Positions 1 to 10,177 of a stretch of DNA of 64,000 nt are shown piece after piece. Source of the stretch: an uncultured Arachnia sp. (lineage in GTDB: Bacteria; Actinomycetota; Actinomycetes; Propionibacteriales; Propionibacteriaceae); assembly GCA_947493705.1 (NCBI GenBank), contig CANLSH010000005.1, positions 62,001 to 126,000 of the forward strand, read 5' to 3'. Position numbers and translations under genes: made by a program. The notes beneath the pieces were generated by a model that worked only from the letters and a program-made list of their open reading frames with translations, had not been told where the DNA came from and made no database searches. Position 1 is the first letter of the stretch; each line of letters begins with the position of its first letter.

Positions 1-338
1 TTGACCTTGTGTTCCCCCGGTGTTGCCAGTGGGTTGCCCGCCCACATACGTCGCTCGCTGGGGCGGTAGGTGAGATTGTTGAAGATCCATCCCTGTTCAA
101 CGGTCCACCGGTTGGAGATCTTCACGGCGCGTTGACCCCACAGTTCGCTCCGGCAACGCTCCACCTGTGACGAGTAGGCCTCGCAGGTGGTCTTCCACCA
201 ACGACCGTTGACCTGGTGCACACCCGGGGTGGTGTACACAGCGGCGCCCTGCACGTCCGCTGTGGCCCGCGGGGGGATTGCGACGCCAGTCAGGAGCAGG
301 GTGACGACGGTCGCGACGGTCATGATCAGTCGAAGCAT
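1..338 (-). CDS. Secreted protein of unknown function, C-terminus cut by window edge
   Basis: The minus-strand reading frame opens with ATG at 338 and is still open at base 1, so about 112 N-terminal residues are visible and the end lies outside the window. The N-terminus is a clear signal peptide: MLRLIMTV, a hydrophobic run of about 15 residues, then PPRATA with an Ala-X-Ala-like cleavage site near residue 27. The mature part has two cysteines in a TTCEAYSSQVERCRSELWG context and many Trp/Arg residues, a look common to small exported actinobacterial proteins. I do not recognise a catalytic family. The gene lies upstream of nothing co-directional in the window; the cupin gene ends 17 bases from its start. 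Confidence 0.6.
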   Translation of the reverse strand, partial: MLRLIMTVATVVTLLLTGVAIPPRATADVQGAAVYTTPGVHQVNGRWWKTTCEAYSSQVERCRSELWGQRAVKISNRWTVEQGWIFNNLTYRPSERRMWAGNPLATPGEHKV

Positions 339-354
339 GGGGGGTCTCCGTGGG

Positions 355-774
355 TCAGTGTTCGTGCGGATCCGCTTCCGCGTCGTCCTGGGTGGGATGG
401 ATGGTCCCGGGCGCATGGTCCGGGGGGCCGTAGAGCGCGTAGAGCTTCAGATCATCGTCACCGGTATTGGTGACGTTGTGCCACGTTCCTGCCGGAACGA
501 GGATGATGTCATCATCAGCGACGTCCTCGACGAAATCCAGCTTTCCCTCGGATGCCCCCATTTCGCAGCGGCCGCGGCCCTGTTCGACGCGGAGGAACTG
601 GTCGTTCTCCTCGTGGACCTCCAGGCCGATGTCACCACCGGGCGGGATACTCATGACGGTCAGCTGCAGGTGCGCACCAGTCCACAAGGTGGTGCGGAAG
701 TTGGTATTTTCGAGCGTCGCGGCCTCGATGTCAGTGACATACGGTTTACGGCCCTGGTCTGTGGGATCAGCCAT
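355..774 (-). CDS. Cupin-domain protein
   Basis: A 139-residue single-domain cupin. Residues about 40-115 carry the two cupin motifs: a GGDIGLEVHEENDQFLRVEQG segment (HEEND supplying metal ligands) and later ILVPAGTWHNVTNTGDDDLKLY, where the PxGxxH..N element and its histidine close the metal site. The C-terminus is acidic and His-rich (HPTQDDAEADPHEH), which may add metal affinity. The start is supported by a GAGGAG Shine-Dalgarno about 8 bases upstream of ATG. Small stand-alone cupins of this type are often sugar isomerases, dioxygenases or storage-type proteins, and the sequence alone does not decide. It is followed by 71 non-coding bases and then gnd, which may be transcribed with it. Confidence 0.8.
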   Translation of the reverse strand: MADPTDQGRKPYVTDIEAATLENTNFRTTLWTGAHLQLTVMSIPPGGDIGLEVHEENDQFLRVEQGRGRCEMGASEGKLDFVEDVADDDIILVPAGTWHNVTNTGDDDLKLYALYGPPDHAPGTIHPTQDDAEADPHEH

Positions 775-845
775 GTGTGTTTCTCCTCGGATCGCGTTCG
801 TGGTGTTTCGACATTCATCATGTCATCCACCTTGGTGGTTTCGTC

Positions 846-1895
846 CTATTCGGCCTTGGCATCGCCCGCCTCAAGCACCTCGCCAGCGGGAAGTTCCTTG
901 TGCCCGCCGAATTCCAGACGCATGGCGGAGAGGACTTTATTGGCGACCAGGTCCTCACCGCGCGAGGCGAAACGACCGAACAGGGCGGCTGAGAGCACCG
1001 GCACCGGCGTCCCGGTGTCGATCGCAGCCTTGACTGTCCATCGGCCCTCACCGGAATCAGAGACACGGCCAGCCAGACCGTCCAACTCGGGATTGGACGC
1101 CATGGAGGCGGCGGTCAGGTCCAGGAGCCACGAGGAAATGACCGAACCACGGCGCCACACCTCGGCGACTTTGCCCACATCGATGTTGAATTGGTAGAAC
1201 TCCGGGAACTCCAGCGGCGCCACCTCGGCGCTGTGCTTGGATTCCTCCAGCCCGGCGTCGGCATGGTCGAGGATGTTGAAGCCCTCTGCAAGGGCCGCCA
1301 TCATGCCGTATTCAATACCGTTGTGGACCATCTTCACGAAGTGCCCGGCACCTGAGGGGCCGCAGTGCAGGTACCCCAGCTCCTCGGTTGAGCGATCCCC
1401 TTCACGACCTGGGGTTCGCTTGATACCAATCTGGCCGGGGGCGATGGTTTTGAGTACCGGCTCGATGCTCTCGAACGCTTCCTCGTCGCCGCCGACCATG
1501 AGACAGTAGCCACGTTCCAGCCCGAACACACCGCCGCTGGTACCGACATCGACGTAGTGGATGCCCTTGTCCTTCATCGCATGGCTGCGGCGGACGTCGT
1601 CGCGGTAGTTCGAGTTGCCGCCATCGATGATGATGTCACCGGGCTCCAGCACCTCCGCAACCTTTTCCGCCACCGAACCCGTGATCCCGGCCGGCACCAT
1701 CAGCCACACCGCGCGTGGCGCCTCCAACTTGGCCGCCAAGTCTGCATAGCTGTCCGCAGCTACCGCCCCCTCCGAGGCGAGAGTGTCAACCGCTTCCCGA
1801 TCGATGTCATGGACAACGCACTCGTGACCTTCACGCATCAACCGTCGGACGATATTGGCGCCCATCCGCCCCAGGCCCACCATTCCCAATTGCAT
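846..1895 (-). CDS. gnd: 6-phosphogluconate dehydrogenase, decarboxylating (short GntZ/YqeC type)
   Basis: Converts 6-phosphogluconate to ribulose 5-phosphate and CO2 in the pentose phosphate pathway. The 349-residue protein starts with the dinucleotide-binding GLGRMG motif (residues 7-12), followed by the hydroxyacid-dehydrogenase signature region, the substrate-binding DVGTSGGVFGLERGYCLMVGG stretch in two parts, and the HNGIEYGMM helix containing the catalytic Lys/Asn neighbourhood (FVKMVHNG). It is shorter than the 470-residue dimeric enzymes and fits the short class, which in characterised relatives often prefers NAD. The start at 1895 is chosen because GGGAG lies 7 bases upstream and the Rossmann strand begins at once; a longer frame upstream has no good ribosome site. 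Cytoplasmic. Confidence 0.93.
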   Translation of the reverse strand: MQLGMVGLGRMGANIVRRLMREGHECVVHDIDREAVDTLASEGAVAADSYADLAAKLEAPRAVWLMVPAGITGSVAEKVAEVLEPGDIIIDGGNSNYRDDVRRSHAMKDKGIHYVDVGTSGGVFGLERGYCLMVGGDEEAFESIEPVLKTIAPGQIGIKRTPGREGDRSTEELGYLHCGPSGAGHFVKMVHNGIEYGMMAALAEGFNILDHADAGLEESKHSAEVAPLEFPEFYQFNIDVGKVAEVWRRGSVISSWLLDLTAASMASNPELDGLAGRVSDSGEGRWTVKAAIDTGTPVPVLSAALFGRFASRGEDLVANKVLSAMRLEFGGHKELPAGEVLEAGDAKAE

Positions 1896-2026
1896 AAGTA
1901 CTCCCTCACACTCTGATGTCGTTGCATGGATGTCGTTGCATGCTCGCCGCATGCGACGCCTTGCCCTCGGCAGTCTAGAAGCCCGGCCGTCCAATCATCA
2001 GCGGAAACCAGCAACGGCGTCGGAGA

Positions 2027-2772
2027 TCAGTCGGGACTGCGGCGCAGGAAGCTGCGCAGCCCCTCCTTGTTGACTGCCGCGATGGCGGTGAGCGGGATGC
2101 CTGCGGGACAGACTTTGGCGCACTCCCCGTACAGCGAGCAGGGGCCGAAGTCCTGCTCCATCTCCGCGAGCATCGAACGGGCCCGCTTGCCGCGCTCCTG
2201 CTTACCTGTGGGGAGCAGCGACAGGTGCGCCAGCTTCGATCCGACGAACAGGTGCGCCGCTCCGTTGGGGCAGGCGGCCACGCAGGCTCCGCAGCCGATG
2301 CAGGCTGCCATGTCCAGTGCCTCTTCGGCGCGTTCATGGGGCACTAGCAGGTCGTCGGCCTCCGGGGCTGATCCAGCGGGGACCCCGATGTGTCCCCCGG
2401 CCTCGATGATGCGATCCAGGGCGGTTCGATCCACAACGAGATCGCGGATCACCGGGTAGGCGGCCGAGCGAAGGGGCTCCAACCGAATACGCTGAGTGTC
2501 CGTGAAACTGGCCAGCCGCTGATGGCAGGACGGGGTGTTCAGCTGGGGGCCGTGGGGGTCGCCGTCGACGGTGATGCCGCAGGCGCCACAGATTCCTTCC
2601 CTGCAGTCGGACTCGAAGGCCACCGGCTCCCGTCCGCTCTCGATCAAGTCATGATTCAGTCTGTCGAGGAGTTCCAGCAGGGACATCTCTGCGGTGGCGT
2701 CGTCCACCTCGTGCGTCTCGTATCGCCCTGCATCAGCCGGGTCGTCCTGCCGCCATACGTCAATGATCAGTC

Positions 2773-2776
<4 letters not shown>
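2027..2776 (-). CDS. sdhB: Succinate dehydrogenase iron-sulfur subunit
   Basis: Electron-transfer subunit of complex II. The 249-residue protein has an N-terminal plant-type ferredoxin domain with CREGICGAC (Cys58, Cys63, Cys66) plus a later Cys for the [2Fe-2S] cluster, and a C-terminal domain with CIGCGACVAACP for [4Fe-4S] and CSLYGECAKVCP for the third cluster. The start ATG at 2776 overlaps the sdhA stop as ATGA, so translation is probably coupled. It closes the sdhC-sdhA-sdhB order typical of Actinobacteria and Bacillus, where one large cytochrome b subunit replaces the small SdhC/SdhD pair. A longer N-terminus is possible in the same frame but lies inside sdhA and has no family counterpart. 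Confidence 0.95.
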
Positions 2777-4733
<1,957 letters not shown>

Positions 4734-4737
<4 letters not shown>

Positions 4738-5534
4738 GACACCACCCCGGCCAGCACTGCAATGGGAATGATGATGTTGCCGAGCATCACACCGAGCGCA
4801 ACGATCCCCGCAACGACGAACCCGACGGCTCGAATTCGCTGGCCTGTTGCTCCGAGATCAGTGACGACGGTCCACAGCCCGTGTGCCAGATGGAGGAACA
4901 GCGCGAACATCGACACCGCATAGACAGTTGCCGCCCACGGGCGCTGCAGGCTGGCCACGAGGTTTTCATAGGCGTGTGCCGTCTCGGAGGTGGCCGGTTG
5001 GAAGGCCTCTGCTGCCACCCCGGGGGTGCCCGTGGTGAGGTCAAGGACGTGGAGCGCCACGAACCCCAGCAGCACGATGCCCGTGACGGGCATCGTTCGC
5101 GCCGTGAAAGACCTGACCCACATCCCGGGGCGACGATGCCAACCACGCGAGATACGCGACCGTCCCCAGATCAGCGCCGCCGACCAGACATGCGCCACAA
5201 GAGCGACTATGAGCACGGCGCGCAGGATCCACAGCAGCCCCTCGTAGGGCAGGAACGGTTGAAGCACGGTCCGCAGCCAGTGGGCGTACTCATTGAAGGA
5301 CTCGGCACCGGCGAAAACCTTGAGGTTGCCGATCATGTGCACCAGCACGAACAGGGCGAACAGCACGCCCGTGATCGCCATGATCACCTTGAGCGCCCAG
5401 CTGGGAACCTTCGGCTGCGTGCGGACCCTGCCCGAGCGGACGTGACCAAGCGCCAGGGCGGCCTCGTCGGTTCCGGGGAGTGCCCCCGATTCCATCTTCG
5501 ACTGCGACCCGTGGCCAACACTCGACGACGCCAT
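4734..5534 (-). CDS. sdhC: Succinate dehydrogenase cytochrome b subunit
   Basis: Membrane anchor of complex II that carries haem b and the quinone site. The 266-residue protein has about 35 polar N-terminal residues, then five hydrophobic segments beginning at VIMAITGVLFALFVLVHMIG, with histidines inside or at the ends of helices (LVHMIG, VALVAHVWSAA, GFVALHVLDL, LFLHLAHGLW) that fit axial haem ligands of the Bacillus-type diheme SdhC. ATG at 5534 has GGAGG five bases upstream and is preferred to a GTG two codons earlier. First gene of the sdhCAB operon; its stop overlaps the sdhA start. The promoter should lie in the non-coding stretch beyond 5535. Confidence 0.92.
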
Positions 5535-6043
5535 TGCCACCTCCAGCCAGATGTCTTCAGCCTACGCGACGTGCCTTTCGCCCCTGAGTAGGGGGGTGAC
5601 TACTTGTCGCACTCGCTCGCCCGCTCACCCTTCGACTGACACGAAAATAGCCCCGGTGGTCGAGTAGCGCCCGGCGACGGATGCCTGCCCTGAGTAGCTG
5701 TGCGACGAAGGAGCCAGCGTGTCGAAGGGCAGCCAGGCGCGTGTCGATCCATCCGGGGGTTGAGTAGGAGCGCCAGCGACGTGTCGAAACCGGCCGCTCT
5801 CGGCCGCACGCGGTCTCGACACGACCGCGGGCCCTTCGGCACGCGCGGTTGGTCCCTCACCGCGCTACTCAGGACGGGCAGGCCTACTCGATCACCGGGG
5901 CAATGCTGATTTCCTCCCTCACGGCGGAGCGAAGCGTACCTGAGAAGCTGACACATGATGAAGCTCCTCCTGCGAGACACCGACATCGTGTGTCCACGAA
6001 ACGGCCCGGACTCCATTCGTCACTAGCCAGACCAGCCTGCGGA
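5535..6043. other. Non-coding stretch with palindromic repeats
   Basis: About 500 bases with no convincing gene on either strand; the open frames here lack ribosome sites and recognisable motifs. Bases 5657-5897 contain several copies of a palindromic motif (described separately). The sdhC promoter probably lies in the first 100 bases, but no strong -10/-35 pair stands out. Confidence 0.5.
5657..5897. repeat. Cluster of GAGTAG...GTGTCGA palindromic repeat units
   Basis: Several copies of a short unit lie here in both orientations: GTCGAGTAGCGCC near 5659, TGAGTAG near 5691 followed by CGTGTCGAA near 5719, TGAGTAGGAGCG near 5761 followed by GTGTCGAAACC near 5781, then inverted CTCGACACG near 5815 and CTACTC near 5865 and 5884. 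The same unit occurs at 36660-36770. Such GAGTAG/TGTCGA elements look like dispersed REP-type palindromes; copies in opposite orientations can pair into long hairpins. Which machinery spreads them cannot be told here. Confidence 0.65.
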
Positions 6044-6593
6044 TCAGACCCTCGTCGCGGCCCAGCTGTGCCAGGCTGGGGACGGCACCAAGTCGGCGGG
6101 TGTTGCGCACTTCTCAACCTGCGCGGTGGCGGCTGTGGGCGGACTGGTGCCTTTGAGCAGGAACCGGTGATGCAGCCGCGGCACACGGTCGGGGTCGATG
6201 TGGCGTGGCGGGATGAACCACGGCAACCCTGTTGCCGGGTCAATGAGGATCTGCCACTGCACAGCCGCGGACCTGTTCGGATCCGGCTCCACGATGCGGT
6301 GATGGTAAGGACACAGCAACACCCCATTCGACAGGTAGGTGGCGCCGTCGGCCCACCACGGCTGCCGGTGGTGTGCCTCGCACGCTGAGGGTGGGGCATC
6401 GCCCCCCGGGAACACACACCCCATGGTCCCGCACCACCAACGACCGCCGCGCATGCGCGATCCGGGCATCCCGCTCGATCCGCTCGGCCTCCCGCTCTTC
6501 GGCCCGCTCCGGATCAACCACCTCGGCCATTCTTTCGGCCACCTTGCGGAGCTCGTCGGGATCCAGCCGGTCGTGGTGTCCTCCATGATCCAA
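6044..6593 (-). pseudogene. Broken DUF222/HNH endonuclease (13E12-type) remnant
   Basis: Two overlapping minus-strand frames together rebuild the C-terminal half of a DUF222-HNH protein. The first frame gives DPDELRKVAERMAEVV...ARRSLVVRDHG; the second continues with GCVFPGGDAPPSACEAHHR, then DGATYLSNGVLLCPYHHRIV, which contains the HNH core (C, HH, N, C, HH). The switch falls at a run of four G on the minus strand, near 6417-6423, where one extra base separates the frames. The normal N-terminal domain of several hundred residues is missing upstream of 6593, where base composition also changes. Members of this family are multicopy in many actinobacteria and often decay. Confidence 0.8.
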
Positions 6594-6801
6594 ATTTTTC
6601 CAGCCACCACTGACAGTTTTCGAACAGAGACTCTATTTCACGCTAAGAATCCAGACCGTTACCAGATCGTTATCAATCGCGAAGCCAGCACGGGTGAAAC
6701 GAGGCCGGGACGGTATGGAGACATCCGCCACATACTGTTGCCGTCAGAATTCATCAGCAAAGGGCGGGGTTGCCCAGCCTGTAATGGAGAAGGAGTCACT
6801 C

Positions 6802-7647
6802 ATGACCCATGCGTCAGAGAACGTCATCCACGATGCGACGGTCGTCATCACCGGCGCGGCCCGAGGCATGGGCGCGCTGTACGCGCGCCGAGCCGTGCGG
6901 GATGGAGCGCGCGCAGTGGCCCTGTGGGATGTGGATCTCCCGCTGGCTACTGCGCTGGCAGAGGAGTTGGACGGGCCTCGGTGCAGCGTTCGGGCATACG
7001 GTGTGGACCTTTCCTCTACTGAGGAGATCGTGGCGACGGCAACGCGGACGCGCACAGAGCTGGGCGAGCCGAACGTCGTCATCAACAACGCTGGCATCGT
7101 GCGCGGCGGGCAATTCGCCGATCAGGATGCTGCCCGCGACATCAAGCCAACAATGTCGATCAACGCCCTGGCCCCCATGCTGGTGGCGAGGGAATTCCTG
7201 CCGGGCATGACTGCTGATCGCTCACGAGAGCACCGCATCCTCAACATCGCGTCAGCCGCCGGAACCCTGGCCAACCCCGGTATGAGCGTCTACGCGGCAT
7301 CGAAGTGGGCGTTGATCGGGTGGAGCGAGTCCCTGCGGCTGGAGCTGGTGCGCAGCGGCAACGCTCACGTGGCGGTGACCACCTTCTGCCCCAGCTTCGT
7401 CTCCACCGGCATGTTCGACGGCGCGCGCGGGCCATTGCTGACACCCATCATGACTCCCGTGACAGCCGCGAAGGCCGCGTGGCAGGGAATGCTCGCCGGT
7501 CGTCCCATGGTCCTGAAGCCGTGGACGGTGAAGCTCGGTATGGCCTTTCGAGGAGTGCTTCCGACGCGGGCGTGGGACATCGTCGCTGACAAGGTCTTTC
7601 ACGTCTATTCCTCCATGGACCAGTTCAGGGGCCGCACCGGCGGCTGA
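6802..7647 (+). CDS. Short-chain dehydrogenase/reductase
   Basis: A 281-residue classical SDR, expected to oxidise an alcohol or reduce a carbonyl using NAD(P). The cofactor motif TGAARGMG is at residues 17-24, NNAG at 95-98, the catalytic serine at about 151 (NIASAAG), and YAASK at 164-168 with Tyr164 and Lys168. The acidic Asp43 after the second strand (LWDVD) suggests NAD rather than NADP. ATG 6802 has AGGAG 8 bases upstream; the longer frame upstream does not look like protein. An aldehyde dehydrogenase follows 61 bases downstream on the same strand, so the pair may oxidise an alcohol stepwise to an acid, but the substrate is unknown. Confidence 0.9.
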   Translation: MTHASENVIHDATVVITGAARGMGALYARRAVRDGARAVALWDVDLPLATALAEELDGPRCSVRAYGVDLSSTEEIVATATRTRTELGEPNVVINNAGIVRGGQFADQDAARDIKPTMSINALAPMLVAREFLPGMTADRSREHRILNIASAAGTLANPGMSVYAASKWALIGWSESLRLELVRSGNAHVAVTTFCPSFVSTGMFDGARGPLLTPIMTPVTAAKAAWQGMLAGRPMVLKPWTVKLGMAFRGVLPTRAWDIVADKVFHVYSSMDQFRGRTGG

Positions 7648-7708
7648 CTCAGTCACACGGGTACAGTCGAACTCAGGATTCCAAGCAACGAAGAGGACTG
7701 GATTCGAT

Positions 7709-9127
7709 ATGGCCGCGGAACAAGCAGACCAGACGGACACCCAGCGCGACGACATGGCATGGGTGAATGCCCGCGTGGACGGTGCGCGAGCAGCCTTCGC
7801 CTCGGGCCGAACGAAGACGCTGGCATGGCGGCGGGAACAGCTGGAGGCCCTGGAGCGGATGCTTACCGAGTGCACGCCACAGATCCGCGAGGCCCTGTGG
7901 ACAGACCTCAGGAAGAACGAGGTGGAGACGCAGGTCACCGAAATCGTTTCGGTCACCAATGAGGTGCAGTTCGCTCTCAAGAACCTCGACACGTGGACCA
8001 CGGATCGCAAAGTCGCAACCTCAGCCCTCGTCGGACCGGCCCGCGCAACGATCCACCGCGAACCTCTCGGCACGGTACTGATCATCGGTCCCTGGAACTA
8101 CCCCATCAACCTCATTCTGGCGCCACTGGTCGGAGCCCTCGCCGCCGGCAACGCCGTCGTGCTGAAACCGAGCGAAGTGTCGTCCGCATGCTCAGCACTC
8201 CTCGCAGAACTGGTGCCGCAATATCTCGATGCCCAGGCCATCCATGTTGTCGAGGGCGCCGTCGATGAGACAACGCAGTTGCTGGAGTGCCCCTTCGATC
8301 ACATCTTCTACACCGGCAACGGCAAGGTGGGCTCCATCGTCATGACGGCCGCCGCGAAGAATCTCACGCCGGTAACGTTGGAACTGGGAGGAAAATCTCC
8401 GGTGTGGGTGGACGATTCGGCTCGCCTCGGGGCGGCCGCCCGTTCGATTGCATGGGGGAAGTTCAGCAACGCGGGCCAAACGTGCGTCGCACCCGATTAC
8501 GTGCTGACCACACCCGAGTTGGTCAAGCCTCTGGCGAAGGAGATCGCGCGGGCAGTGCGCCAGATGTATGGCTCCGATCCGCGGAAGTCCCGCAACTACG
8601 GCCGCATCGTGAACGCCAAACATGCCGAGCGACTTGCGGAGTTGCTGGACAGTGGTCGCGCATACACGGGCGGAACCGCAGATCCTGACAAACGCTACGT
8701 CGCACCCACGATCCTGTTGGACGTGGAGCCAGACTCCCCCGTCATGCAGGATGAAATCTTCGGCCCCATCCTGCCGATCCTGGCCATCGACGACCTCGAC
8801 GAGGCAATCGAGTTCATCAACGCCCGCCCCAAGCCATTGGCGCTCTACGCATTCACTGAGGACAACGAGGTGCGGGAACGGATTGAGGAGGGCACATCAT
8901 CAGGTGGCCTCGCGTTCAACATGGTGGTGGCACAACTGGCCGTTGCGACACTGCCGTTCGGTGGCGTGGGAGGCAGCGGCATGGGCCGCTACCACGGTGA
9001 GTTCGGGATGCAGACGTTCAGCCATGAGAAAGCGGTGCTCCGCAAACTCCGCGGCCCGGATCCGTTCGCTCTCGCACGGCCGCCCTTCGGCTGGCTCACG
9101 CGAAAACTCCTCCTGCGAGGCTCCTGA
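7709..9127 (+). CDS. Aldehyde dehydrogenase (ALDH3-like)
   Basis: A 472-residue NAD(P)-dependent aldehyde dehydrogenase of the shorter class-3 type. PWNYP at about 128-132 contains the oxyanion Asn130, the general base is Glu225 in LELGGKSP, and Cys259 in NAGQTC is the nucleophile. A hydrophobic FALARPPFGWLTRKLLLRGS C-terminus resembles the tails of fatty-aldehyde dehydrogenases but is too short to be called a membrane anchor. Start ATG 7709 follows an AAGAGGA site. It sits just downstream of the SDR gene, and together they could take a fatty or aromatic alcohol to the acid. The gene ends in a convergent intergenic gap shared with the sugar-binding lipoprotein gene. Confidence 0.93.
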   Translation: MAAEQADQTDTQRDDMAWVNARVDGARAAFASGRTKTLAWRREQLEALERMLTECTPQIREALWTDLRKNEVETQVTEIVSVTNEVQFALKNLDTWTTDRKVATSALVGPARATIHREPLGTVLIIGPWNYPINLILAPLVGALAAGNAVVLKPSEVSSACSALLAELVPQYLDAQAIHVVEGAVDETTQLLECPFDHIFYTGNGKVGSIVMTAAAKNLTPVTLELGGKSPVWVDDSARLGAAARSIAWGKFSNAGQTCVAPDYVLTTPELVKPLAKEIARAVRQMYGSDPRKSRNYGRIVNAKHAERLAELLDSGRAYTGGTADPDKRYVAPTILLDVEPDSPVMQDEIFGPILPILAIDDLDEAIEFINARPKPLALYAFTEDNEVRERIEEGTSSGGLAFNMVVAQLAVATLPFGGVGGSGMGRYHGEFGMQTFSHEKAVLRKLRGPDPFALARPPFGWLTRKLLLRGS

Positions 9128-9201
9128 GGAACGATCTGCGGGCCGCCAGCACGTTCTGGCGTCGGCATCATCCATTCATTCATCTCTGATGACGGTTGAA
9201 C

Positions 9202-10164
9202 TCACTCCCCAGTGATGAGCGTGCCGGGGAGCTCGAAGTTGTCGGTTTCCGGGTCTTCGCCGGCGACGACCTTGGCCTCCACCAGATCGGCGACCTTGGT
9301 CGCAATGGCGGGCCAGTCCTGCTTCACCGTTGCCACGAACGGGCCGCCCTTCTCGATCTCCGCGAGCGCGAAGTCCTGGCCGTCCACCCCCACGACAGGG
9401 ACATCGGTGATGCTGGCGGCTTCCAGTGCCTGCACGGCGCCGAGCGCCGGCTCGTCCCAGCCGCCCCAGATGCCGGTCACCTCGTCGGCGCGGGCGGACA
9501 TGATGTCCTGGATGGATGCGCGGGCATCTTCCACAGGGCCCGGGACCTCCACGTGTTTGGCTTCGAGCACCTCGACGCCCGCCGCCTCGAACGTTGCCTT
9601 CGCACCCTCGGCGCGGGCGCGCACGCCGGGATGGGGATCGTGGGTCAGCATGACCACAGCACTCGTGCCCGCCATGGCGTCGATGAGGGCATTCGCACTC
9701 TGCTCACCGAGGTCAGCGTTGTCGCTGGTGACATTCGCGACGATGCCCTCAGCCGTACCTGCATCGATGGCGAAGACGGGTACACCCGCGTCGGCTGCGG
9801 CCTGGAGTCCGAGCGAGATCTGCGTCGGATCACCGGTGCCCAGCACGATGGCATCCGGCTCCTGCGCTGCCGCGTCCTGGAATGCGCTGTTGAGCTTGTT
9901 CATGTCTCCGGCAGTGTCGACGACGCTGACATCCCAGCCACGCTCCTCTCCCTCCGCCTGGAACAGATCGATGACCTCTTTGGTGGCGGCGCTGGCGAGG
10001 TAAGGCGTGAGAACCTGGACAGTGACAGCCTGCCCCTCTGCAGCGGAGGAGGTGGCAGGGGCAGAGCTGGCGTCACCGGCGCCATCGTCGCTGCCGCAAG
10101 CAATCAGGGACAGGCTGGCAGCCATCCCTACGGCGATCATGCTCCAGAACTTCCTCGTCTTCAT
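9202..10164 (-). CDS. Sugar ABC transporter substrate-binding lipoprotein (ribose type)
   Basis: A 320-residue extracytoplasmic binding protein of the RbsB-like family. The signal peptide ends in the lipobox LIAC, with Cys23 as lipidation site, followed by a Ser/Ala-rich linker. The mature protein has the type-I periplasmic binding fold, with repeated patterns such as AAAQEPDAIVLGTGDP, AAADAGVPVFAIDAG and DVPVVGVDGQDFALAEI that are typical of ribose and galactose binders. ATG 10164 is chosen because it starts the signal peptide; the longer frame is Arg-rich and inside the intergenic gap. Last gene of a four-gene operon (ATPase, permease, kinase, binder), 13 bases after the kinase. The sugar bound is not predictable. 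Confidence 0.92.
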   Translation of the reverse strand: MKTRKFWSMIAVGMAASLSLIACGSDDGAGDASSAPATSSAAEGQAVTVQVLTPYLASAATKEVIDLFQAEGEERGWDVSVVDTAGDMNKLNSAFQDAAAQEPDAIVLGTGDPTQISLGLQAAADAGVPVFAIDAGTAEGIVANVTSDNADLGEQSANALIDAMAGTSAVVMLTHDPHPGVRARAEGAKATFEAAGVEVLEAKHVEVPGPVEDARASIQDIMSARADEVTGIWGGWDEPALGAVQALEAASITDVPVVGVDGQDFALAEIEKGGPFVATVKQDWPAIATKVADLVEAKVVAGEDPETDNFELPGTLITGE

Positions 10165-10177
10165 GTGTGCTGCCCTT

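Noticed and set aside
187-1197. Long plus-strand frame of 336 codons opposite the cupin and gnd genes
   Set aside because: It is the antisense of clear genes, with no motifs; typical of high-GC DNA.
5600-6016. Minus-strand frame of 138 codons over the palindromic repeats
   Set aside because: Arg/Ser/Pro-rich translation of repeat DNA, no start site, no family.
9140-9170. Short inverted repeat GCCAG-CACGTT-CTGGC after the aldehyde dehydrogenase as a terminator
   Set aside because: The stem is only five perfect bases with no T-run; too weak to call.
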